DNA of 64,000 nucleotides from Liolophura sinensis (Eukaryota > Mollusca > Polyplacophora > Chitonida > Chitonidae): NCBI RefSeq assembly GCF_032854445.1, contig NC_088296.1, forward strand, positions 1,056,001 to 1,120,000. The letters are read 5' to 3'. How positions within the stretch are numbered: the stretch's first letter is position 1; each line of letters begins with the position of its first letter. Position numbers and translations under genes: made by a program. Below the pieces are notes generated by a model, which was given only the letters and a program-made list of their open reading frames with translations, searched no databases and was not told the DNA's origin. Of this stretch, positions 26,111 through 38,100 are shown one piece after another.

Positions 26111-29100
26111 CTGGGAAAGATACAGGTAAGACATTACCCTCAATTATAAACTGATGAGTGGGCTTTGTTTCAAGCCACATTTGCAAATATTTCCAGGATA
26201 ATGTAACAAGTACATATGAAATATGTACGTGGTTTTCAAAGTGAAAATTGAAAAGATAACTTCCTATAAATGGAAAGTTAAATGACTATAGTCGCACAAG
26301 TACATTTCATCACACACGTCTGACAGATACAAGGAATAGACTTTCTTTTTACTAGCTTTAGGACATGGCGTAAAAAAGCCAAAAATAAGAGGGAAAACTA
26401 GGACATTGGCTTCATATTTAAATATTGTGTGCTGACCTGGTCTAAGTGGTCATAGAAGGTGTGTACACAGGTCCTGGTGGAGGCTTCCCATACCTTGACT
26501 GTCTTGTCTGAGGAGCTGAAACACAAAACATGGATGTGAGCCTGTGAGGGGTGGGGGAGAGACAGTGATGGGAGTGAGGGTGTGGGGAACAGACAGTGTA
26601 TACAGGTCCTGGTGGAGGGTTCCCAGACCTTGACTGTCTTGTCTGAGGAGCTGAAACACAAAACATCAATGTGAGCCTTTGAGGGGGTGGGGGAAGAGAC
26701 AGTGATTGGAGGGGGGGCGTGGAGAGGAGAGAGGGGGAAGGGAGAGACAGTGATGGGAGGGGAGAGACAGTGATGGGAGGGCAGGAGAAAGGGGGTGGGG
26801 GACAGTCAGTGTACACAGGTCCTGGTTGAGGCTTCCCAAACCTTGACTGTCTTGTCTGAGGAGCTGAAACACAAAACATCGATGTGAGCCTCTGAGGGGG
26901 TGGGGGAAGAGACAGTGATTTGGGGGGGGGGGGGGCAGAGACAGAGATGGGAAGGAGGAGAAAGGGGGTGGGGGACAGTCAGTGTACACAGGTCCTGGTT
27001 GAAGGTTCCCTGACCTTGAGTGTCTTGTCTGAAGAGCTGAAACACAAAACATGGATGTAAGCCATGAAGGAGTGGGGGAGAGACAGTGATGGGAGGGGGA
27101 AGAGACAATGATGGGAGGGGGAAGAGACAGCGATGGGAGGGAGAAGAGAGGGAGGGGGTGGAGACAGTGTATACAGGTTTTGATGGAGGGTTCCCAGATC
27201 TTGACTGTCTTGCCTGAAGAGCTGAAACATAAAACATGGGAGAGGAGAAGAGAGAGGGGAGGGAAGAGACAGTGATGGGAGGGGAGGAGAAAGAGGGGAG
27301 GGGAGAGACAGTGATGTGAGGGAGGAGAGAAAGAGGGGAGGGGAGAGACAGTGATAGGATGGAGGAGAGAAGGGTGGGGGAGAGGCAGTGATGGGAGGGA
27401 GGAGAGAGGGGGTGGTGGAGAGACAGTGATGAGGGGGAGGGGAGAGAGTGATGGGAGGGGAGGAGAGAGACAGTGATGTGAGGGAAGAGAGAGAGGGGAG
27501 GGGAGAGACAGTGATAGGATGGGAGGAGAGAGAGGGGAGGGGAGAGACAGTGATATGAGCGAGGAGAGAGGGGGTGGTGGAGAGACAGTGATGTGAGGGA
27601 GGAGAGAGGGGGAGGTGGAGACAGTGATGGGAGGGAGGAGAGAGGGGGAGAGGAGAGACAGTGATAGGAAGGGAGGAGAGAAGGGTGGGGGAGAGACAGT
27701 GATGGGAGGGGAGGAGAGAGGGGGAAGGGATATTGATACACCTAGTAATTTTACACGCAGCAATGTCAAAACCTTGAACAATATTCAGCACAAGTTAGAT
27801 AGTCATTGTGAATTTGCTGGTTATGCTATACACAGTATCCAGTCACCAGTGCTGGTTCTATTCTGTACAGTGTTCTATTCCAGTCGGACTGTCATTACAT
27901 AATAATCAGTGCGATTCAGGTTGTCATTTACAAGTTACACTCTGACCACTACTGGATGAAATCCACAAGACTTGCACAAGACTTCACAAGCAACTGTGCT
28001 TCATATATGGCATTATGGAGAAATAAATATACAGAAAGATCGTTGGCTAATAAAGTTTTCTTTAAGCCACAGAATGCTGTCTTACCAGGAAGCAAAGTGT
28101 GTGTTGTCACTACTGAAGGCCACGCTTAGGACCCAAGAGCCGTGACCTGAGAGAGTGCCTGCCAGCTGGGCCTGGTGCCTGAAAGATAAACATTCATACA
28201 TAAACATGGTTATTAATTTATTATTATATGTTAGGGAAGGGGCGTGGGAAGGGGCGTGGGAAGGGGCGTGGGAAGGGTGGTGGTGGAGGTGCATGCTGAC
28301 CAGCATACAGCCAAACAGTTTACCTGATTATCCATTAAAACAATATGCAGTTAGCCCGTCATAAAACTTTTTTTTGAAATAGGATTTGGTTTTGTCATAA
28401 AGTTTGCTATGTAATGAAACAAATTATTTTTGAGAAAAACCAGCAGCATTTGCCAGGTAATATCTGACAGTAACTGCCTAGTGATAAGCCACAATCACGG
28501 TGGTGTATGGATGGAGGAAACCGAGTTGGGCCCTGAGAAAAAGCAACTTTGCCAGGTAATACCTGACAGTAACTGCCTAGTGATAAGCCACAATCACGGT
28601 GTATGGATGAAGGAAACCAAGTTGGGCCCTGAGAAAAAGCAACTTTGCCAGGTAATACTTCACAGTAACTGCCTAGTGATAAGCCACAATCACGGTGTAT
28701 GGATGGAGGAAACCGAGTTGGGCCCTGAGAAAAAGCAACTTGCCAGGTAATGCCTGACAGTAACTGCCTAGTGATAAGCCACAATCACAGTGTATGGATG
28801 AAGGAAACCGAGTTGGGCCCTGAGAAAAAGCAACTTTGCCAGGTAATACCTGACAGTAACTGCCTAGTGATAAGCCACAATCATGGTGCATGGATGGAGG
28901 AAACCAAGTTGGGCCCTGAGAAAAACCAGCAGCCTTTGCCAGGCACCCGACACAGCCCGGATACACACGTAACCACCGACCTTTGCCAGGCACCCGACAA
29001 AGCCCGGATACACACGTAACCACCGACCTTTGCCAGGCACCCGACAAGCCTCTTGACTCAAAACTGAAGAAGAAGCAGCGAGAGCTAGTTTTGAACACAC

Positions 29101-32100
29101 AACCTCACTACTTTGGTCAAGGACCAGATCATCGCTGCAAGCCAGTGCTATAACCATCTGAGACAGTTATTCCCCTTGATGGTCTACATACACATGTAGA
29201 ATGAGTCCTGAAAAACTCACACGTCATAGATCTTTATGTGAGAGTCGTCCGAGCCTGTGACAAGCAGCTGTGAATCTGGGGAGAAGGTGATGGAACGAAT
29301 GGGCATGGCATGACCTGCAAACACATGGAAGAATAAACTGATACTTTTCATTCCAACACAGAATCATTTCTGCTTGGCTGGTGTCAGAGACTGGCAGGTC
29401 CAGGCTCCGCTACCAGCCAGTCAACGTCGATTCCATATCTCTTTAAATTTTTAACTTATATTCAATGTAGGGTTTATATTAAAACTAATTCAACCTTATT
29501 TATTTATTTGTTTGTTTTTTTCAGTGCTGTTTAATATCATATTCGAGAATATGAACTTTCATGTCGGTAACCTCTTTGTGTTCTCAGTGTCTGGGCTAAA
29601 ACCAACATAGGCCTTCTGGTGAGAAGACTTACTTCACAGGACTAAACACTTTGTGTGTTCTCACTGTCTAGGATAAAACCAACATAGATCTTCTGGTGTG
29701 AAGGCTTACTTCACAGGACTAAACATTTTGTGTGTTCTCACTGTCAGGGATAAAACCAACATAGGCCTTCTGGTGTGAAGACTTACTTCACAGGACTAAA
29801 CACTTTGTGTGTTCTCAGTGTCTGGGATAAAACCAACATAGGCCTTCTGGTGTGAAGACTTACTTCACAGGACTAAACACTTTGTGTGTTCTCAGTGTCT
29901 GGGATAAAACCAACATAGGTCTTCTGGTGTGAAGATTTACTTACAAGACTAAACATTTTGCCCCCTAACACATGCATGTGCGGAAGCTCATCAAAGTCAC
30001 AAAATATGTCAGTATCACATCACCCAGCCTTCCAAACAGAATCAGTATTATATCACTCAGCCTTCCAAACAGGGTCAGTATCACATCACCCAGCCTTCCA
30101 AACAGAATCAGTATTATATCACTCAGCCTTCCAAACAGGGACAGTATCACATCACCCAGCCTTCCAAAAAGAATCAGTATTATATCACTCAGCCTTCCAA
30201 ACAGAGTCAGTATCACATCACCCAGCCTTCCAAACAGAATCAGTATTATATCACTCAGCCTTTCAAACAGAGTCAGTATCACATCACCCAGCCTTCCAAA
30301 CAGAATCAATATTATATCACTCAGCCTTCCAAACAGGGTCAGTATCACATCACCCAGCCTTCCCAACAGAGTCAGTATTATATCACTCAGCCTTCCAAAC
30401 AGAATCAGTATCATATTATCCAGCCTTCAAAACAGTGTCAGTAGCCTTCCAAACAGAGTCAGTATTATATCACTCAGGCTTCCAAACAGAGTCAGTTTCA
30501 CATCACCCAGCCTTCCAAACAGAGTCAGTAGCCTTCCAAACAGAGTCAGTATCATATCATCCAGCCTTCCAAACAGAGTCAGTATCACATCACCCAGCCT
30601 TCCAAACAAAGTCAGTATCACATAACCCAGCCTTCCAAACAGAGTCAGTATCACATCATCCAGCCTCCCAAACAGTGTCAGTATCACATCATCCAGCCTC
30701 CTAAACAGTGTCAGTATCACATCACATAGCCTTCCAGAGTCAGTATCACATCACATAGCCTTCCATACAGAGTCAGTATCACATCACCCAGCCTTCCAAA
30801 CAGAGTCAGTATCACATCACCCAGCCTTCCAAACAGTGTCAGTATCACATCATCCAGCCTCCCAAACAGTGTCAGTATCACATCACCCAGCCTTCCAAAC
30901 AGTCAGTATCACATCACCCAGCCTCCCAAACAGTGTCAGTATCACATCACCCAGCCTTCCAAACAGATTCAGTATCACATCACCCAGCCTTCCATCCAGA
31001 GTCAGTATCACATCACCCAGCCTTCCAAACAGAGTCAGCATCACATCACATAGCCTTCCAAACAAACCGTCAGTATCACATCACCCAGCCTCCCAAACAG
31101 TGTCAGTATCACATCACCCAGCCTTCCAAACAGAGTCAGTATCACATCACATAGCCTTCCAAACAAACCGTCAGTATCATATCACCCAGCCTTGCAAACA
31201 GTGTCAGTATCACATCACCCAGCCTTCCAAACAGTGTCAGTATCACATCACCCAGCCTTTTAAACAGTGTCAGTATCACATCACCCAGCCTTCCAAACAG
31301 TGTCAGTATCACATCACCCAGCCTTCCAAACAGAGTCAGTATCACATCACCCAGCCTTCCAAACAGTGTCAGTATCACATCACCCAGCCTTCCAAACAGA
31401 GTCAGTATCACATCACATAGCCTTCCAAACAGAGTCAGTATCACATCACATAGCCTTCCAAACAGAGTCAGTATCACATCACCCAGCCTTCCAAACAGAG
31501 TCGCTCAGTCGGTTAAAGCGCTAGCGCAGCGTAATGACCCAGGAGTCTCTCACCAATGCGGTCGCTGTGAGTTCAAGTCCAGCTTATGCTGGCTTCCTCT
31601 CCGGCCGTACGTGAGAAGGTCTGCCAGCAACCTGCGGATGGTCGTGGGTTTCCTCCGGGCTCTGCCCGGTTTCCACCCACCATAATGCTGGACGCCGTCG
31701 TATAAGTGAAATATTCTTGAGTACGGCGTAAAACACCAATCAAAAAAAAAAAAAAAAAAAAAAAAATCCAAACAGTGTCAGTATCACATCACCCAGCCTT
31801 CCAAACAGAGTCAGAATCACATCATCCAGCCTTCCAAACAGTGTCAGTATCACATCATCCAGCCTCCCAAACAGTGTCAGTATCACATCACCCAGCCTTC
31901 CAAACAGTCAGTATCACATCACCCAGCCTCCCAAACAGTGTCAGTATCACATCACCCAGCCTTCCAAACAGTGTCAGTATCACATCACCCAGCCTTCCAA
32001 ACAGAGTCAGTATCACATGACCCAGCCTTCCAAACAGTGTCAGTATCACATCACCCAGCCTTCCAAACAGTGTCAGTATCACATCACCCAGCCTTCCAAA

Positions 32101-35100
32101 CAGTGTCAGTATCACATCACCCAGCCTTCCAAACAGAATCAGTATTATATCACTCAGCCTTCCAAACAGAGTCAGTATCACATCACCCAGCCTTCCAAAA
32201 AGAATCAGTATTATATCACTCAGCCTTCCAAACAGAGTCAGTATCACATCACCCAGCCTTCCAAACAGAGTCAGTATCATATCACCCAGCCTTCCAAACA
32301 GTGTCAGTATCACATCACCCAGCCTTCCAAACAGAGTCAGTATCACATCATCCAGCCTCCCAAACAGTGTCAGTATCACATCACCCAGCCTTCCAAACAG
32401 TCAGTATCACATCACCCAGCCTCCCAAACAGTGTCAGTATCACATCACCCAGTCTTCCAAACAGTCAGTATCACATCACCCAGCCTCCCAAACAGTGTCA
32501 GTATCACATCACCCAGCCTTCCAAACAGTGTCAGTATCACATCACCCAGCCTTCCAAACAGAGTCAGTATCGCATCACCCAGCCTTCCAAACAGTGTCAG
32601 TATCACATCACCCAGCCTTCCAAACAGTGTCAGTATCACATCACCCAGCCTTCCAAACAGAATCAGTATTATATCACTCAGCCTTCCAAACAGTGTCAGT
32701 ATCACATCACCCAGCCTTCCAAACAGAGTCAGTATCATATCACCCAGCCTTCCAAACAGTGTCAGTATCACATCACCCAGCCTTCCAAACAGTGTCAGTA
32801 TCACATCATCCAGCCTCCCAAACAGTGTCAGTATCACATCACCCAGCCTTCCTAACAGTGTCAGTATCACATCACCCAGCCTCCCAAACAGTGTCAGTAT
32901 CACATCACCCAGCCTTCCAAACAGTTTCAGTATCACATCACCCAGCCTTCCATACAGAGTCAGTATCACATCACCCAGCCTTCCAAACAGAGTCAGTATC
33001 ACATCACATAGCCTTCCAAACAAACCGTCAGTATCACATCACCCAGCCTCCCAAACAGTGTCAGTATCACATCACCCAGTCTTCCAAACAGTCAGTATCA
33101 CATCACCCAGCCTCCCAAACAGTGTCAGTATCACATCACCCAGCCTTCCAAACAGTGTCAGTATCACATCACCCAGCCTTCCAAACAGAGTCAGTATCAC
33201 ATCATCCAGCCTCCCAAACAGTGTCAGTATCACATCACCCAGCCTTCCAAACAGTCAGTATCACATCACCCAGCCTCCCAAACAGTGTCAGTATCACATC
33301 ACCCAGTCTTCCAAACAGTCAGTATCACATCACCCAGCCTCCCAAACAGTGTCAGTATCACATCACCCAGCCTTCCAAACAGTGTCAGTATCACATCACC
33401 CAGCCTTCCAAACAGAGTCAGTATCACATCACCCAGCCTTCCAAACAGTGTCAGTATCACATCACCCAGCCTTCCAAACAGTGTCAGTATCACATCACCC
33501 AGCCTTCCAAACAGAATCAGTATTATATCACTCAGCCTTCCAAACAGTGTCAGTATCACATCACCCAGCCTTTTAAACAGAGTCAGTATCATATCACCCA
33601 GCCTTCCAAACAGTGTCAGTATCACATCACCCAGCCTTCCAAACAGTGTCAGTATCACATCATCCAGCCTCCCAAACAGTGTCAGTATCACATCACCCAG
33701 CCTTCCTAACAGTGTCAGTATCACATCACCCAGCCTCCCAAACAGTGTCAGTATCACATCACCCAGCCTTCCAAACAGTTTCAGTATCACATCACCCAGC
33801 CTTCCATACAGAGTCAGTATCACATCACCCAGCCTTCCAAACAGAGTCAGTATCACATCACATAGCCTTCCAAACAAACCGTCAGTATCACATCACCCAG
33901 CCTCCCAAACAGTGTCAGTATCACATCACCCAGCCTTCCAAACAGTGTCAGTATCACATCACCCAGCCTTCCAAATAGTGTCAGTATCACATCACCCAGC
34001 CTTCCAAACAGAGTCAGTATCACATCATCCAGCCTCCCAAACAGTGTCAGTATCACATCACCCAGCCTTCCAAACAGTGTCAGTATCACATCACCCAGCC
34101 TTTTAAACAGTGTCAGTATCACATCACCCAGCCTTCCAAACAGTGTCAGTATCACATCACCCAGCCTTCCAAACAGAGTCAGTATCACATCAACCAACCT
34201 TCCAAACAGTGTCAGTATCACATCACCCAGCCTCCCAAACAGTGTCAGTATCACATCACCCAGCCTTCCGAACAGAGTCAGTATCACATTATCCAGCCTT
34301 CCAAACAGAGTCAGTATCACATTATCCAGCCTTCCAAACAGAGTCAGTATCACATCACCCAGCCTTCCAAATAAACGGTCAGTATCACATCACCCAGCCT
34401 CCCAAACAGTGTCCGTTTCATATCACACAGCCTTTCAAGCAAAGCCACTATGTTAATCACACACAAAATTTTAGACCGTCTACCATATGTGTGCCATGTA
34501 ATAACAAACGTCTCACCTTCCAATGTGTGCAGAAATTTTCTTGAAAAGTACCATATGTACCATGTAATAACACATGTGTCACCTTCTTATGTATGCAGAA
34601 GTTTTCCTGTTGAGTACCATATGTACCGTGTAATAACACGTCTCACCTTCCAATGTGTGCAGAAGTTTTCCTGTAGAGTACCACATGTACCATGTAATAA
34701 CACATGTCTGACCTTCCAATGTGTGCAGAAGTTTTCCTGTAGAGTACCATATGTACCATGTAATAACACGTTTCACCTTCCAGTGTGTGCAGAAGTTTTC
34801 CTGTAGAGTACCATATGTACTGTGAAAAAACACGTCTCACATTCCAATGTGTGCAGAAGTTTTCCTGTAGAGTACCATATGTACCATGTAATAACACGTC
34901 TCACCTTCTAATGTGTGCAGAAGTTTTCCTGTAGAGTACCATATGTACCATGTAATAACACTTCTCACCTTCCAATGTGTGCAGAAGTTTTCCTGTAGAG
35001 TACCATATGTACCATGTAATAACACGTCTCACCTTCCAATGTGTGCAGAAGTTTTCCTGTTGAGTACCATATGTACCATGTAATAACACGTCTCACCTTC

Positions 35101-38100
35101 CAATGTGTGCAGAAGTTTTCCTGTAGAGTACCATATGTACCATGTAATAACACATGTCACCTTCCAGTGTGTGCAGAAGTTTTCCTGTAGAGTACCATAT
35201 GTACCATGTAATAATACGTGCCTCACCTTCCAATGTGTGCAGAAGTTTTCCTGTAGAGTACCATATGTACCATGTAATAATACGTGCCTCACCTTCCAAT
35301 GTGTGCAGAAGTTTTCCTGTAGAGTACCTTATCTACCATGTAATAACACATCTCACCTTCCAATGTGTGCAGAAGTTTTCCTGTTGAGTACCATATGTAC
35401 CATGTAATAACATGTCTCACCTTCCAATGTGTGCAGAAGTTTTGCTGTAGAGTACCATATGTGCCATGTAATAACACATCTCACCTTCCAATGTGTGCAG
35501 AAGTTTTCCTGTTGAGTACCATATGTACCATGTAATAATACACGTCTCACCTTCCAATGTGTGCAGAAGTTTTCCTGTAGAGTACCATATGTACCATGTA
35601 ATAACACATCTCACCTTCTAATGTATGCAGAAGTTTTCCTGCAGAGTACCATATGTACCATGTAATAATACATGCCTCACCCTCCAGTGTGTGCAGAAGT
35701 TTTCCTGTTGAGTACCATATGTACCATGTAATAATACATGCCTCACCTTCCAATGTGTGCAGAAGTTTTCCTGTAGAGTACCACATGTACCATGTAATAA
35801 CACATCTCACCTTCTAATGTATGCAGAAGTTTTCCTGTTGAGTACCATATGTACCATGTAATAATACATGTCTCACCTTCTAATGTGTGCAGAAGTTTTC
35901 CTGTAGAGATGTCAAAAATGTTGACGATTCCATCTATGGCGCCACAAGCAATGTACCGACCGTCGGGAGACTGGAAGTACAGAAACATCAAATACATACT
36001 CCTGGTATATCAGTACAGCACATAAACTACTGCCAGTGTATGGTGCACATAAATGCCAAGTACATCTTATGTGAAACATGCACATATTCCTCAGATTGCC
36101 AAAGCTGACACAGACTAGTGTAGTGAGCAAACTGAATAAACTTATTCTCACCCTCACATAGGCTATACTCAGCACAAACTTTCCCCTGGTGTGTCATACT
36201 TACATAGGCTATACTCAGTACAGACTTTCCCCTGGTGTGTCATACTTACATAGGCTATACTCAGTACAGACTTTCCCCTGGTGTGTCATACTTACATAGG
36301 CTATACTCAGTACAGACTTTCCCCTGGTGTGTCATACTTACATAGGCCATACTCAGTACAGACTTTCCCCTGGTGTGTCATACTTACATAGGCTATACTC
36401 AGTACAACCTTTCCCCTGGGGTGTCACACTCACATAGGCTATACTCAGTACAAACTTGCCCCTCGGGTGACATTTTCACATAGGGCTATACTCAGCACAA
36501 ACTTTCCCCTGGGGTGTTATACTCACATAGGCTATACTCAGTACAACCCTTCTCCTGGGGTGTCACACTCACATAGGCTATACTCAGCACAAACTTGCCC
36601 TCGGGTGTCATACTCACATAGGCTATACTCAGTACAACTTTTCCCCTGGGGTGCCATACTCACATAGGCTATACTCAGTACAAACCTTCCCCTGGTTTGA
36701 CATACTCACATAGGCCATACTCAGACTCAGACATACCCCTGGTGTGTCTTACTCACATAGGCCATACTCAGCACAAACTTGCCCCTGTGGTGTCATACTC
36801 ACATAGGCTTTACTCAGTACAAACTTTCCCCTGTGGTGTCACACTCACATAGGCTATACTCAGTACAAACTTTCCAATGGGGTGTCATACTCACATAGGC
36901 TATACTCGGTACAGACTTTTCCCTGGGGTGTCTTAATCACATAGGCCATACTCAGTACACACTTGCCCCTGCGGTGTCATACTCACATAGGCTACACTCA
37001 GTACACACTTGCCCCTGGGGTGTCATACTCACATAGGCTACACTCAGTACAACCTTGCCCCTGGGGTGACATACACACATAGGCTATACTCAGGACAAAC
37101 TTTCCCCTGGGGTGTCAAACTCACATAGGCTATACTCAGCACAAACTTGCTCCTGGGGTGTCATACTCACATTGGCTATACTCAGTACAAACTTGCCCCC
37201 AGGGTGTCATACTCACATAGGCTATACTCAGTACAAACCTTCCCCTGGGGTGTCATACTCACATAGGCTATACTCAGTACAAACTTGCCCCTGGGGTGTT
37301 ATACTCACATAGGCTATACTCGGTACAAACTTTCCCCTGGGGTGACATACTCACATAGGCTATACTCAGTACAAACTTTCCCCTGGTTTGGCATACTCAT
37401 ATAGGCCATACTGAGAACAAACTTTCCCCTGGGGTGTCTTACTCACATAGGCTATACTCAGTACAAACCTTCCCCTGGGGTGTCATACTCACATAGGCTA
37501 TACTCAGCACAAACTTGCCCCTGTGGTGTCATACTCACATAGGCTTTACTCAGTACAAACTTTCCCCTGTGGTGTCACACTCACATAGGCTATACTCAGT
37601 ACAAACTTTCCAATGGGGTGTCATACTCACATAGGCTATACTCGGTACAGACTTTTCCCTGGGGTGTCTTACTCACATAGGCCATACTCAGTACACACTT
37701 GCCCCTGGGGTGTCATACTCACATAGGCTACACTCAGTACACACTTGCCCCTGGGGTGTCATACTCACATAGGCTACACTCAGTACAACCTTGCCCCTGG
37801 GGTGACATACACACATAGGCTATACTCAGGACAAACTTTCCCCTGGGGTGTCAAACTCACATAGGCTATACTCAGCACAAACTTGCTCCTAGGGTGTCAT
37901 ACTCACATTGGCTATACTCAGTACAAACTTGCCCCCAGGGTGTCATACTCACATAGGCTATACTCAGTACAAACCTTCCCCTGGGGTGTCATACTCACAT
38001 AGGCTATACTCAGTACAAACTTGCCCCTGGGGTGTTATACTCACATAGGCTATACTCGGTACAAACTTTCCCCTGGGGTGAAATACTCACATAGGCTATA

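Noticed and set aside
26590-27221. A second WD40 gene or pseudogene
   Set aside because: Similarity is restricted to the first 55-60 bases of WDR61 exon 10 plus its acceptor, in tandem within the same intron.
26666-27791. 270-371 codon Pro/Ser/Leu-rich minus-strand ORFs
   Set aside because: They read through the purine minisatellite and the decoy exon 10 copies inside WDR61 intron 9; the WD-like islands are truncated exon copies.
29994-34440. CRISPR-like direct repeats
   Set aside because: Units are contiguous without unique spacers, and the context is a spliced animal gene.
29958-34544. Long ORFs of 150-519 codons on both strands ([11 protein letters not shown] and [11 protein letters not shown] repeats)
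   Set aside because: All arise from the 33-bp array, whose period is divisible by three; every frame is the same repeat and there is no unique start, domain or splice context.
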